Position numbers and translations under genes: made by a program
Shown: positions 1-8,422 of the stretch, in pieces
Position numbering within the stretch: the first letter of the stretch is position 1
Layout of the letters: the number at the start of each line of letters is the position of its first letter
Origin: an uncultured Sphingomonadaceae bacterium
Lineage (GTDB): Bacteria > Pseudomonadota > Alphaproteobacteria > Sphingomonadales > Sphingomonadaceae
Direction of reading: 5' to 3'
DNA: 64,000 nucleotides
Assembly (NCBI GenBank): GCA_946479505.1
Contig: CAMLGC010000005.1
Location: 1-64,000 of the forward strand
The notes under the pieces: model-generated
Seen by the model: only the letters and a program-made list of their open reading frames with translations
Databases searched by the model: none
What the model was told of the DNA's origin: nothing

Positions 1-7
1 GCCGACC

Positions 8-778
8 TTACTGCAATGTTGCGGACGGCGCAGACTGTCCAGATAAGGCGACCAGCTCTTCCTTTCCGTAGGCGACCGAACCGAAGACACCGGTTTGATC
101 CCGATTCAACCGCGGGGTGCCGCCCACCCAATGACCAAGTTCGTGAAATGCCGTCCGATGCCAATTTATGGGATCGTGAAAGGCGTCGGGGCGTGGAACC
201 TGCACATAGTCATGCACGGGCGAATAGAAGGCCGAAGGACCGCCTATGCGGAAATCGGCCCCGGTTGCGGTGATCAGCGCCTCGGCCTGCGGCAGGATCA
301 ACCCGTCAGGAATTGGTGGCGGTGGCTCGCAGATCTGTACCGGCAAGCCGTCGCATTGCTCGACCGAGAACACGGTGAACCATTTGAGAAGCGGGATGCC
401 ACCGGAAGGTTCGCGGCCCTCCACGTCAGCGCGGTGGCGTTCGTCACGTGGAATGAAGCGATGAGTATAGATCACGCCAATGCCGCGCTCGCCTTTTCGG
501 ACTGATCCGCCCAGAGCGATTGCCTGCCGGAAGGTCAGGAAAGCGTGGCTCGAATAGCCGCGCGAGACGACGGCACTCCACAAGGAAAGAATGTTGACAC
601 CACTGTACCGTCGATCGCTGACGGCGTTGTAGGGCATGCCGATCCCCGCCTTGGCGCTGGCCCAAGGCTGGACCCAGGGGACGCGGCCGACCGCAAGCTC
701 GGCGATGATTCGGTCGGTAATCTGCTGGTAGAGGTCCGCTCGCCCGGCAGCCGGGCGGTTGTTGCGTGTATGTGCCAT
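8..778 (-). pseudogene. ArdC-like antirestriction protein, C-terminally truncated
   Basis: The product matches the plasmid/island ArdC family: an N-terminal ssDNA-binding DUF1738-type domain (about residues 14-140, with the typical PWVQPW and YSGVNILSLW stretches) followed by a zincin-like metallopeptidase domain with HELGHW at about residue 213. ArdC proteins protect incoming DNA from restriction during conjugation. The reading frame keeps family character through KEELVA and then stops after about 15 more residues; homologues usually continue for roughly 50-60 residues. This looks like a frameshift or premature stop, so I call it a probable pseudogene, although the HExxH core is intact and residual function is possible. 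It lies downstream of the SPARTA genes on the same strand and marks the region as mobile-element DNA. The family call is strong; the broken status is an inference. Confidence 0.8.
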
Positions 779-902
779 GGCCTGTCTCCGCGACGGGCTG
801 GCGGCGAGCCTCTCTCGCCACGCTCAACTCGTCACGGCCAACCGACCTTCCTCTTCCTCTCGAGGTGTTACGGGGCGGCAGCCTCGTTCGAACGGGTCCG
901 TT

Positions 903-944
903 GAGACGCGAAGCGTCTCGCCGGCAAGGAACGGCATTCCGTTC
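903..944. repeat. Two tandem inverted repeats between pAgo and ardC
   Basis: Two small perfect hairpins follow each other. The first has a 7-bp GAGACGC/GCGTCTC stem with a 3-base loop (903-919); the second has a 6-bp GAACGG/CCGTTC stem with a 4-base loop (929-944). They sit after the end of the short-Argonaute gene and upstream of ardC on the minus strand. There is no U-tract, so a rho-independent terminator is not well supported. RNA processing, attenuation or a protein-binding site is possible. I see no gene in 779-1063. Confidence 0.45.
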
Positions 945-1063
945 GGATGTTGCGTCTCAAACGTACGGTTGCGTGCCTCAGCTACGGTGAAGCCGCCTTC
1001 TTCTCAGCCATAGCCATCGCCGCTACCGTAATCTTCTGGCTCGGCCGGCAATGAGTCCTGAGC

Positions 1064-2581
1064 CTAGATGTAGTGGCGGAAGGGTAGCGGTGGTAAATCG
1101 CTGACTGGCGCAGCGGTCAGAATTTCACCGACCGCGTCCGCAAACTTTAGCGTCACCGGCAAACCATCGGCAAAGACGCATGCGTTAAAATTGACCTTCG
1201 TGAGACCCAGCACATCGATCATGACCTGATTCAGATCGCCCGTTCCCCGAGTTATTTCGATGCTGAGTGGGTTCGGTGTTTCCCACCCTGGATAGGTGTC
1301 AAGGCGAGCAATAAAGCCCATTGTCCAAAGATACCCGCGACGGTCTGAAACGAGCATTGCCGTACCCCGTAGGACAGGCCTCTTCCCGTGACGATACAGC
1401 TTTAAATCGGCTGTTGGTCGGATGCGGACGCCTACCAGGTTCGTTTCCGGCGGGACGACCGAGCAAAATCCATCCCATTCCTCATGATTGAACCGTGTCT
1501 TTCCGTGAATAAACAGCTCCGCAGGGGGCTTACCGTGCATGTCGGTATAGGCATCGACCACGAGCTTCATGAGGTCGGCCGCCTTTTCCTTCGATAGGTG
1601 AAATTCCTCACCCACTTTCGAGTACCAAGGCCCGACCGCACCCCGGAAGACCACCCCATCGCCGCTGTCCAAAAACATCTGAGCGCCGCAGCATGCGTTG
1701 CCTCTTTCGGGCGAAGTCTCATCCTTTTTGAAAACCAACCCGACGTAGCAAACGCCCGGACGAACCGACGCCAACCGCCACGGCTTGCCACTCGCTTTGA
1801 AAAAAGCCGTGGTGCAAAGATTCCACGCCACGGTCGCAGGATCTTGCGGCGTTCTGACTTGCCGACCGTCAACGACGAACCGCTCAGGCGTCAGCGTCGT
1901 GTCGCGCACGATCTGGAGCACGACTTGCTTTTCAAGCAGTCGCGCTTTCAGTTGATGATGGAAATTGAGGTCGAATCGATACAGGTCGGCAGCATCGCGT
2001 TCCTCCGCAAAGAGGCTGCCGGTCTCCATAATTTTCCGCGCCGTTTTGCGGTTGAAAAGCGAGGTGGATGCTCCGCGCTCGGTTTTCGGAATGGATGATT
2101 TCGGACGGCCATAGCGGTGGATTTCTTCTGGGATGACCACAAACCAAACGGCCGGCGGCGCTTCATTTTGCCGGAGATTGCGCCGTATCGGCTCTTCAAA
2201 AATGGACACGGCTTTGTAGATCGCCTCGTGCCGGTTCTCGATCCGAATGGCCTTGCTCAATTCAGCCTCGTTGACCGTTAATTCTACGAGGGCCGTCCCA
2301 GGCCACTTCGTTCCAAAAACGGCTTGGAACCCCGGCCAGCTTGCATGGTGGGCGGCATCAGCATTCACGGACGGAATGTGCCCTCTGATCCGCTTCGACC
2401 ACTCGTGAAAGCAGGCGATGCCCGCCTTCGTGCCAACTATTCCAACACGCATTTCAGCAGGATTGGCGTTGTCGGCCAGCGGGCCGAACAGGAACAACCC
2501 ATCTTTCGGATGCTCCATCTGTTGGCCAAAGCCAAAGCCTAGCAGGGGCTCTGGTAGCTGGATGACTGCCCGATCGGTCAT
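1064..2581 (-). CDS. Short prokaryotic Argonaute (MID-PIWI), SPARTA subunit
   Basis: This is a 505-residue short pAgo, the guide-binding subunit of a SPARTA (short pAgo plus TIR-APAZ) defence complex. It resembles the Maribacter polysiphoniae SPARTA Argonaute as I remember it, along its whole length: HPKDGLFLFGPL near residue 24, PGFQAVFG at 83, VWFVVIPEEIHRY at 145, the MID 5'-phosphate pocket region HHQLKARLL at 208-216 with QIVRD at 223, and GKPWRL at 265. It also shares RPGVCYVGLVFKK at 274, CCGAQMFLD at 297, TRFNHEEW at 362, and a C-terminal HYI whose carboxylate is expected to help hold the guide 5' end. Family members use RNA guides to bind target ssDNA. The PIWI segments lack an evident DEDX slicer tetrad, as in other short pAgos. 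The start overlaps the stop of the TIR-APAZ gene by 4 bases, so the pair is translationally coupled. Confidence 0.95.
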   Translation of the reverse strand: MTDRAVIQLPEPLLGFGFGQQMEHPKDGLFLFGPLADNANPAEMRVGIVGTKAGIACFHEWSKRIRGHIPSVNADAAHHASWPGFQAVFGTKWPGTALVELTVNEAELSKAIRIENRHEAIYKAVSIFEEPIRRNLRQNEAPPAVWFVVIPEEIHRYGRPKSSIPKTERGASTSLFNRKTARKIMETGSLFAEERDAADLYRFDLNFHHQLKARLLEKQVVLQIVRDTTLTPERFVVDGRQVRTPQDPATVAWNLCTTAFFKASGKPWRLASVRPGVCYVGLVFKKDETSPERGNACCGAQMFLDSGDGVVFRGAVGPWYSKVGEEFHLSKEKAADLMKLVVDAYTDMHGKPPAELFIHGKTRFNHEEWDGFCSVVPPETNLVGVRIRPTADLKLYRHGKRPVLRGTAMLVSDRRGYLWTMGFIARLDTYPGWETPNPLSIEITRGTGDLNQVMIDVLGLTKVNFNACVFADGLPVTLKFADAVGEILTAAPVSDLPPLPFRHYI

Positions 2582-4107
2582 GCGATCGCTCGCTCTTCAA
2601 GCTCATCCGGGAGAAAGACGTCTTCGCCGTCGTCTAGCGCTTCGGCTTCTAAGTCGTGTTCAGCGCCTTCATTTTCATCAGCAGCAACGATGGAATCTCC
2701 AACGATCGAAAAAGGAGATTCGAAGGCGAGCAGGCGACCATCTATTCGCGCGACCTTGTCCGACCCGAGCGGGATCAAAATATGCTCATTTCCTTCTGCG
2801 AGGTAGCTGACAAATGCAGTCAGCAGACCGTACCACCGGTCATTCCACCAGTTTTTGCAGAAGCTGCGGCGTAGGCGTGCTGCCTTCGCCTTGCTGTCTA
2901 ATGGAATGCGACCATCGGTCGTGAACACCACCTGCGGACGCAAAACAAAATGTGGGTCGTCGCCCAATGTCGCATAGGCGGTGACTGCAAAGTTCCAGAA
3001 AACCTGTCGTTTCTTGCTTTGGCCAACGAGCCATTTTTTGCGCGTCTTCCCCGCACCATCAACATAATCGACTTTGTTTCCCGCGATCAGATCGAGAGGG
3101 ACAAACCAGCCGGTGCTATTTGAAAATTCGTAAGGCAAAAGCCCGCGTTCTTTTGCTAAATTTTCCCAAGCCTGGCGCAAAATGTTCGTGACCATGTTGG
3201 ACGCATCGCCGCGCCGCACCTCCGGGCCCGTCTGGCGCTCTCCGGCTAGGAATTTTCGCAGGTCGAACTCATACGCGTGCTCCACGCTGATCGACGGCGC
3301 GTCGTCCAGCACGATGTTCGGGGCATCCGAGAAGGTGAGGCCAAGTCGTTCAAGCGGTACGATTGGTGTGTGGAAGCCCCCCAAGGCCTTGGCCACTGCC
3401 TTCGACTCAGTGCCGAAACGACAAAAGTTGATCGCTTGTGGGAGCTCAAGAACTCTGAGCCAATTGCTTGATAGCTGTTCTGGCACCTCGGCTACCGCCC
3501 CGCTTTGCCGAAGGCGGAACGACCGCCATTGATCAAAGGCGTGCGTCGGAGCGGAGTCCGCCTTCGGCACGTCGGCCTTTTCCAGAGCGTCGTGGACGCG
3601 AGCCAATCCGTCGGCCCAGTTTCCAGCAAAATCGATAGCGTTGAGGCGAATGAGCTGCTCGGGAAAATCCGCATGCGGCAAATCATCAAGGCGAACTGGG
3701 ATGACGAACGAGGGCTTTTTCAGCTTTCGGCCAGTGCCGACCGCAAGCGCGATTTCGTCCAGCACCCCGTCTTTTTGATAGGAGGCTCGAGACAGCACCA
3801 TGATGACGGTCGCCGCCTCATCCTTGATGGCAGTGCCAATGTCCCGCCAGAAAGTCTCGCCACCTATCAGCTGGGAAATGTCTGCCCATACTTCGTAGCC
3901 CGCCCCTGCAAGGCGGGTAGCCAACCAAGAAACAAACTCGTTGTCTTCAGGGTTGGCGTGGCTAATGAAAACCAGCTTGCGTGAGACAGCGTCGAGCTCC
4001 GTCGCTTCGGCAATTTCCTGCGTTTCGTCCGCTGCCAAGAGGCTGCCCCCGGTTTGAGTGTCGAAAGACAATAGACCTACCACGCCGCAGAATGAATCGT
4101 AATGCAA
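2578..4107 (-). CDS. TIR-APAZ NADase effector, SPARTA subunit
   Basis: The protein has an N-terminal TIR domain (about residues 44-179) and a C-terminal APAZ region (about 190-470). TIR features are KLVFISHANPED, GYEVWADI, FW at 86-87, and a conserved Glu at about 118 (GVLDEIALA) that aligns with the catalytic Glu of SPARTA TIR NADases. LNAIDF and NWADGL follow at 155-168. The APAZ part has KNWWNDRW at 418-425 and ends in an acidic tail, as in the Maribacter homologue. APAZ stands in for the N and PAZ regions and binds the short pAgo. On target recognition SPARTA complexes oligomerise and the TIR domains degrade NAD(P)+, killing or arresting the invaded cell. The listed start at 4107 is a TTG without a clear Shine-Dalgarno. 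A TTG at 4038, preceded by GGGGG at 7-8 bases, is a good alternative and would remove 23 residues. Base composition is visibly less GC-rich than the core genes. Confidence 0.95.
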   Translation of the reverse strand: MHYDSFCGVVGLLSFDTQTGGSLLAADETQEIAEATELDAVSRKLVFISHANPEDNEFVSWLATRLAGAGYEVWADISQLIGGETFWRDIGTAIKDEAATVIMVLSRASYQKDGVLDEIALAVGTGRKLKKPSFVIPVRLDDLPHADFPEQLIRLNAIDFAGNWADGLARVHDALEKADVPKADSAPTHAFDQWRSFRLRQSGAVAEVPEQLSSNWLRVLELPQAINFCRFGTESKAVAKALGGFHTPIVPLERLGLTFSDAPNIVLDDAPSISVEHAYEFDLRKFLAGERQTGPEVRRGDASNMVTNILRQAWENLAKERGLLPYEFSNSTGWFVPLDLIAGNKVDYVDGAGKTRKKWLVGQSKKRQVFWNFAVTAYATLGDDPHFVLRPQVVFTTDGRIPLDSKAKAARLRRSFCKNWWNDRWYGLLTAFVSYLAEGNEHILIPLGSDKVARIDGRLLAFESPFSIVGDSIVAADENEGAEHDLEAEALDDGEDVFLPDELEERAIA

Positions 4108-4245
4108 TTAGAACAAATCAGGTTCAATCCGTAGCCTTCAGCCCGCGGTGAGGTTGGGATGGTAACCGCGAGTCACCGCCGCCAAACTGGACGCCGCGTA
4201 ATGTAATTTGAGCCTCGCGTAATAGGATTTTGGAGTCCGCGTAAT
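4098..4245. repeat. Iterated CGCGTAAT direct repeats upstream of SPARTA
   Basis: Three direct copies of CGCGTAAT begin at 4195, 4216 and 4238, that is, 21-22 bases apart or two helical turns. Similarity extends to the right (TAAT followed by G/A then ATTTTG-like sequence). A degenerate copy (CGTAATGCAATTA, 4098-4110) overlaps the putative TIR-APAZ start. The spacing favours protein binding on one DNA face: integrase arm sites of the island or an operator for the defence operon. I see no convincing gene between 4108 and 4473. Confidence 0.6.
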
Positions 4246-4377
4246 AGAACTCCGCGGCCCTTTTCGGCCCAGCCCCGGCGCCGGATCGCCAGCAACTAAC
4301 TGCGCATTGAAAGCTCCGAGGTTCCGGAAAACCCGCCGACTCTGGCCGAGAACGGCGCAGGAGTACGATTTTTGCAT

Positions 4378-4420
4378 ATTACGCCCGCATTACTTTTCGA
4401 GTATCGCTGGCCCGCGTAAT
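4378..4420. repeat. Distal CGCGTAAT copy with inverted partner
   Basis: A fourth direct CGCGTAAT lies at 4413-4420, and a one-mismatch inverted copy (ATTACGCC) at 4378-4385. This cluster is next to the terminator of the tRNA-Gly gene and about 130 bases from the three-copy array. Two separated clusters of short directional repeats next to a tRNA recall the arm-type sites flanking a tyrosine-integrase attachment site. No integrase gene is in the window. Confidence 0.45.
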
Positions 4421-4422
4421 AC

Positions 4423-4446
4423 GAAAATGGCGACCCGGAGGTCGCC
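4423..4446 (-). terminator. Rho-independent terminator after tRNA-Gly
   Basis: Read on the minus strand, a 7-bp GC-rich stem (GGCGACC/GGTCGCC, 4429-4446, 4-base loop) is followed by ATTTT. It lies about 30 bases beyond the CCA end of tRNA-Gly. A second small hairpin (GATTCT/AGAATC, 4456-4473) directly abuts the CCA. Confidence 0.65.
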
Positions 4447-4473
4447 TAATTGGTTGATTCTTCATGGAGAATC

Positions 4474-4548
4474 TGGAGCGGGCGAAGGGATTCGAACCCT
4501 CGACCCCAACCTTGGCAAGGTTGTGCTCTACCCCTGAGCTACGCCCGC
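4474..4548 (-). tRNA. tRNA-Gly (GCC anticodon)
   Basis: The minus strand reads a full cloverleaf: acceptor stem GCGGGCG pairing with CGCCCGC, D-arm GCTCAGGGGTAGAGC, anticodon loop CTTGCCAAG with GCC at 4516-4514, TΨC arm GGGTTCGAATCCC, and an encoded CCA at 4476-4474. The 3' end faces the ArdC/SPARTA segment, the usual geometry when an integrative element has used a tRNA 3' end as attachment site. Confidence 0.95.
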
Positions 4549-4708
4549 TCTTGGCGCCGGTCCGACGAGGCGGACCCGGGTAAGGCGGCGGCGTCTAGCA
4601 TTGGCCGTATCGGTCGGCAAGCCCCGATCGGATGGGCACGCGAAAAGGGTTGGCGTGGCGCTCCCGCGCCCCACATAAGGGGCCGAATTGCAGCAAAGGG
4701 AGCAGGTT

Positions 4709-5617
4709 TTGGCTACGCTCGGAATGAGCCCGCAGGAAAAGGACGCCGTCGAGGCGTTCCGGCGCGATGTCGTCGAGCCGTCGATGACCGCGCTCGTCAT
4801 CGTCGATTTCTGGGCCGAATGGTGCGGGCCGTGCAAGGCGCTCGGGCCCGTGCTCGAAAAGGTCGCGGCCGACTATGCCGACAAGGGTGTGGTGCTCGCC
4901 AAGATCGACACGGACAAGAACGCGTTCATCGCCGCCCAATTCCAGATCAAGTCGATCCCGACCGTCTATGCGATGTTCCAGGGGCAGCTCGTCGCGGACC
5001 TGACGCAGGCGCGCACCGAATCGCAGTTGAAGACGATGCTCGACCAGATTCTGCGCCAGTTGCCGCTGGAAAGCGCCGAATCGCAGGCCGAGGCCGAGAT
5101 CGAGCCGCTGATCGCGATGGGCGAGCAGGTGCTGGGCGAGGATCCGACGCGCGCACTCTCGATCTTCGACCAGCTTGTCGAAATGGCGCCGGATCACCCC
5201 GCGGTCGCCTCGGGCCGCATCCGTGCGCTGGTGGCGCTCGATCGTGGCGACGAGGCCGAGGCGGCGATCGCCGCGCTGCCGGAGGAGATCGCAAAGCTGC
5301 CCGAGATCGAGCGCGCCAGGTCGGCACTCGCGCTCAAGAAGGATGCGCAGCCGGTGGCCGATCTCGCGGAGCTCGCGGCCGAGGTTCAGGCCAACCCCGA
5401 CGATCTCGACGCGCGCTATCGGCTCGCCGGCGGCCAGATGGCGGCGGGTGACCGCGACGCAGCGGCCGATAGCCTGCTCGCGATCATCGCGGCCGACCGC
5501 GACTGGAATGAGGGTGCCGCGCGCGATCGGCTGCTCAAGCTGTTCGAGGTGACCGGGCTCGAAGACCCATGGGTTTCGGCCCAGCGCCGGCGGCTGTCGG
5601 CGATCCTGTTCGGATGA
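4709..5617 (+). CDS. ybbN: YbbN/CnoX-type thioredoxin-fold co-chaperone
   Basis: The N-terminal thioredoxin domain (about residues 5-110) carries the WCGPCK active site and a cis-proline segment (SIPTVY). A C-terminal helical TPR-like half follows (about 125-302). This is the layout of YbbN/CnoX, which links thiol protection with GroEL/DnaK chaperoning. I chose the TTG at 4709 because AAGGGAG precedes it at good spacing; the frame is open from a TTG at 4688. Its stop overlaps the start of the LON-like gene, so the two are coupled. It is divergent from tRNA-Gly and begins the core genome right of the island. Confidence 0.85.
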   Translation: MATLGMSPQEKDAVEAFRRDVVEPSMTALVIVDFWAEWCGPCKALGPVLEKVAADYADKGVVLAKIDTDKNAFIAAQFQIKSIPTVYAMFQGQLVADLTQARTESQLKTMLDQILRQLPLESAESQAEAEIEPLIAMGEQVLGEDPTRALSIFDQLVEMAPDHPAVASGRIRALVALDRGDEAEAAIAALPEEIAKLPEIERARSALALKKDAQPVADLAELAAEVQANPDDLDARYRLAGGQMAAGDRDAAADSLLAIIAADRDWNEGAARDRLLKLFEVTGLEDPWVSAQRRRLSAILFG

Positions 5618-6243
5618 CCGTCACGCGGCTCTCGGTCTTTCCGCTGCCCGGGGCGCTGCTGTTTCCGGGGATGCACCTGCCGCTCCATATCTTCGAGCCG
5701 CGCTATTGCGCGATGGTTTCCGACGCGATGGCGCGCGACCGGCGCATCGGCATGATCCAGCCGCGCCCCGGCATCATGCGCAAGAAGGATGGCGAGCCCG
5801 TGTTGTTCGATCTTGGCTGCGTCGGCCGGATCGCCGAGGTCGAGGCGCTCGACGACGGGCGTTACAACCTCGTGCTCGCGGGGCTGGCGCTGTTCCGCAT
5901 CGTGCGCGAGCTCGACGTGACGACGCCATTCCGGCAGGTCGAGGCCGATCTCGTGGAGGCCGCCGACGAGCAGGAGGTCCTCGACATGGGCCAACGCGCG
6001 GCGCTCGAGCTCGAATCGCGGCGGTTCGCCGACGCCCAGGGCTATTCGGTCGATTGGGATTCGATAGGCCGGCTCGACGACGAGGCGCTGGTCAACGGCA
6101 TCGCGCAGATCGCGCCGTTCGACGTCGCCGCCAAACAGGCGCTGCTCGAATCGCCCGACCTGGCGAGCCGGGCCGAGCTGACGATGCAGCTCATGCAGTT
6201 CTTCGGGCGCCACGACGGCGACGACATGGTGACGCTGCAATGA
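5614..6243 (+). CDS. LON substrate-binding-domain protein
   Basis: About 209 residues matching the stand-alone LON N-terminal (substrate-binding) domain family, with [14 protein letters not shown] at the start, LHIFEPRY near residue 30, and a conserved G-C-V-G-R-I segment. No AAA+ or protease domain is present, so it is not Lon itself. The family is thought to bind proteins or peptides, but the cellular role is unclear. The ATG at 5614 overlaps the ybbN stop and its own stop overlaps the next gene, giving a three-gene coupled operon. Confidence 0.85.
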   Translation: MTVTRLSVFPLPGALLFPGMHLPLHIFEPRYCAMVSDAMARDRRIGMIQPRPGIMRKKDGEPVLFDLGCVGRIAEVEALDDGRYNLVLAGLALFRIVRELDVTTPFRQVEADLVEAADEQEVLDMGQRAALELESRRFADAQGYSVDWDSIGRLDDEALVNGIAQIAPFDVAAKQALLESPDLASRAELTMQLMQFFGRHDGDDMVTLQ

Positions 6244-6437
6244 ACGAGGCGATCGATCCGTGGCTGCTCTCGATCCTCGTCTGCCCGGCAACTCGGACCA
6301 GGCTGCGCTACGATGCCGAGCGGCAGGAACTGGTCTCGGACGAGGCGGGGCTCGCTTATCCGATCCGTGACGGCGTGCCCGTGCTGCTGATCGAGGAAGC
6401 GCGGCGGGTTGACGACCGAAGCATTACTCCGGATTGA
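6240..6437 (+). CDS. Trm112/YcaR family small zinc-ribbon-like protein
   Basis: A 65-residue protein with the Trm112-family pattern: [14 protein letters not shown], a strand-rich centre, [18 protein letters not shown]. Bacterial members are short. Only one cysteine of the usual pairs is retained here, so zinc binding is doubtful. Eukaryotic Trm112 activates methyltransferases; the bacterial role is not settled. Its last 14 bases overlap the convergent gene ending at 6424. Confidence 0.85.
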   Translation: MNEAIDPWLLSILVCPATRTRLRYDAERQELVSDEAGLAYPIRDGVPVLLIEEARRVDDRSITPD

Positions 6438-7140
6438 CGAGCCATTCGCCGCCGACTTTGTTGGCGCCCCAGCACCGGTAGCGATCCTCGGTGCTCGGCG
6501 CGACCAGCGCTTGAAACGAATCGGGCCAGGCGCCGCGCTCATCATCACTCTCGGTGTCCGACCGGCAAACGAACGCTTCTTCGGAGGACAAGGGCGAAGG
6601 CGTAAGGAAGGCAGACACCCGGCGGGAGGGGGCGTCATGAAGGGTCCGACGCAGCAGATCAGCAATGATCGGCCGCGCGATTTCGGACGGAGCATCGACC
6701 AACGGTTCCGGATTGAAAATGAGACCTTCGTGGCTGGTGCGCCGCTTCGTCACCTCTTCGACGCGGGCATTCAGCAACACTGAAGCGCGATCGCTGCAAG
6801 GATCACCTTGCCCCGGCCAGCAGGATGGGTCGAAGGTCGCGGTCAACACAACATCGGCGTAACGATAGAGCGGATCGAAGGTCGCACCGATGTCCTCCCG
6901 ACGTGCTCTTGCGCGGTCGAAGGATAGCGACAGACAGTCGCCGCGCCCGATACTCGCCCGCGTGGCGTCCAACGGGCAGATCGAGCAGCTGAACCTAAAA
7001 CAGAGATCCATCTGGCCGCGTAGAACGATCCGTTTTCCTTCGAAGCGTTCGGGATTGGCCCGTAGCTGGTCAGCGGTAACGGGAATCGCAGGTGCTTGCA
7101 GCTGAAGTGCGGCAAGCAATATCGCGGCGGCCAGCATCAT
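6424..7140 (-). CDS. Secreted cysteine-rich protein of unknown function
   Basis: 238 residues beginning with a hydrophobic signal-peptide-like segment (about residues 1-17). The mature part is rich in cysteines (for example [31 protein letters not shown]), fitting an exported disulfide-bonded protein. The N-terminal part ([21 protein letters not shown]) resembles an OB-fold-like module found in small exported proteins. I do not recognise a named family. It overlaps the 3' end of the Trm112-like gene in convergent orientation and follows the ubiH-family gene on the same strand with a 12-base gap. Confidence 0.6.
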   Translation of the reverse strand: MMLAAAILLAALQLQAPAIPVTADQLRANPERFEGKRIVLRGQMDLCFRFSCSICPLDATRASIGRGDCLSLSFDRARARREDIGATFDPLYRYADVVLTATFDPSCWPGQGDPCSDRASVLLNARVEEVTKRRTSHEGLIFNPEPLVDAPSEIARPIIADLLRRTLHDAPSRRVSAFLTPSPLSSEEAFVCRSDTESDDERGAWPDSFQALVAPSTEDRYRCWGANKVGGEWLVNPE

Positions 7141-7152
7141 CGTTTCCCAATC

Positions 7153-8370
7153 CTACGCCTTCTCGCCCATCAGCAGCCTGGGCAGATCGCCGCTTTCGCC
7201 GCGGGCCTCGGCCATGAAGCGATCCTTGAGCGGCGGAATGCGGTCGATGGCGGAAATGCCGAACCGGCGGATCGCGCTCGCGGTGCGGCCGGGGACGCCG
7301 AACAGGCGGGTGAGGCCGTCGGTGGCGGCGGCGACCATGAAATTGTCGAGCCCGCGCCAGCGCTGGTAGCGCGCGAGGAGCTGCGGGTCGCCGAGATCCA
7401 TCCCCACGCGCTTGCCCTCGACGAGCACCTGCGTCAGCGCGGCGACGTCGCGAAAGCCGAGATTGAGCCCCTGGCCCGCGATCGGGTGGATGCCGTGCGC
7501 GGCGTCGCCGACCAGCGCGAGCCGCTCGGCGACGATCGTCGCGGCGTGGTGGAATCCGAGCGGATAGCTCGCGCGCGGGCGAAGCTTCGACAGCGCGCCG
7601 AGGAAGCCGCCCATGCGCTTCTCCGCCTCGGCGAGGAAGGCGCGGTCCGACAGCTTGAGCATGCCCGGCCCGCCCTTCGCGGCGATGCTCCACACGATCG
7701 CCGAGCGATGGCCGCTCTCGTCATCCGGGAGCGGCAACAGCGCGAAGGGGCCCGAGGGGTAGAAGATTTCGTATGCAGCGTTCTCGTGCGGGCATTCGTG
7801 GTTGAATGCCGAGATGATCGCGGCGTGATCGTAGGACCAGCGCGCGATCTTGATGCCGGCCGCCTCCCGCGTCGGCGAATTGCGCCCCTCGGCGGCGATC
7901 AGCAGCGGTGCCGTCACCATCTCGCCGGTCGAGAGTGTCGCGCGCACGCCATGGGGACCGCGCTCGACATGCGCGGCGTGCGTGCGCATGCGCAGATCGA
8001 CGCGCGGCGCGGCCTGGGCCGCCTCGAACAGCACGCGGCGCAGCAGCCGGTTCTCGTACATCGTGCCGAGCGCGCCATCGTCTTCGTCGGGGACGAAATC
8101 GAGCTTGCCTGGCGCCAGGCCGTCGCAGACGCGGATGTGGCGAATCGCGCAGCCCTTTCCCGCCAGGTCTCCGCCGACGCCGATCGCGTCGAGCATCCGT
8201 CCGCTCGCGCTCGCCACCGCCGAGGCGCGCCCGTCGAAGCCCGCGCTGAGCATCGCGGCGGGATCCGCAGGATCGATCACGACCGCCGAGAGGCCGTGCG
8301 CGTCGAGCGCGACGCCGAGCGCGCTGCCGACCAGCCCGCTGCCGAGGAGGATCACGTCTGCGTTGTTCAT
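7153..8370 (-). CDS. UbiH/UbiF/COQ6 family FAD-dependent hydroxylase
   Basis: A 405-residue aromatic-ring monooxygenase of the ubiquinone-biosynthesis family. It has the Rossmann GSGLVGSALG at residues 11-20, FDGRASAVA near 45, and the second FAD motif GDAAHGIHPIAGQGLNLGFRD near 287-307. Members hydroxylate the ubiquinone ring at C1, C5 or C6; which position cannot be told from this sequence. The start is the ATG at 8370. COQ9, another ubiquinone factor, is encoded at 62.4-63.1 kb. Confidence 0.9.
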   Translation of the reverse strand: MNNADVILLGSGLVGSALGVALDAHGLSAVVIDPADPAAMLSAGFDGRASAVASASGRMLDAIGVGGDLAGKGCAIRHIRVCDGLAPGKLDFVPDEDDGALGTMYENRLLRRVLFEAAQAAPRVDLRMRTHAAHVERGPHGVRATLSTGEMVTAPLLIAAEGRNSPTREAAGIKIARWSYDHAAIISAFNHECPHENAAYEIFYPSGPFALLPLPDDESGHRSAIVWSIAAKGGPGMLKLSDRAFLAEAEKRMGGFLGALSKLRPRASYPLGFHHAATIVAERLALVGDAAHGIHPIAGQGLNLGFRDVAALTQVLVEGKRVGMDLGDPQLLARYQRWRGLDNFMVAAATDGLTRLFGVPGRTASAIRRFGISAIDRIPPLKDRFMAEARGESGDLPRLLMGEKA

Positions 8371-8422
8371 GTCTTTTCTCTACCGGGACGCCGGCGTGAA
8401 ACCAACGATTGATCGTCGTCTC

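Noticed and set aside
445..450. CACGTG in ardC considered as a parS site
   Set aside because: Flanks (GTTCGT / GAATGA) do not form the required GTTNC/GNAAC arms. The same holds for CACGTG at 12628.
8..778. ArdC as a third component of the SPARTA system
   Set aside because: Characterised SPARTA needs only the two proteins; ArdC belongs to conjugative element biology and is separated by 285 bases with hairpins.
4423..4473. Hairpins next to tRNA-Gly considered as attachment-site core
   Set aside because: The proximal stem plus U-tract reads well as the tRNA terminator; the core would be expected in the tRNA 3' end itself.
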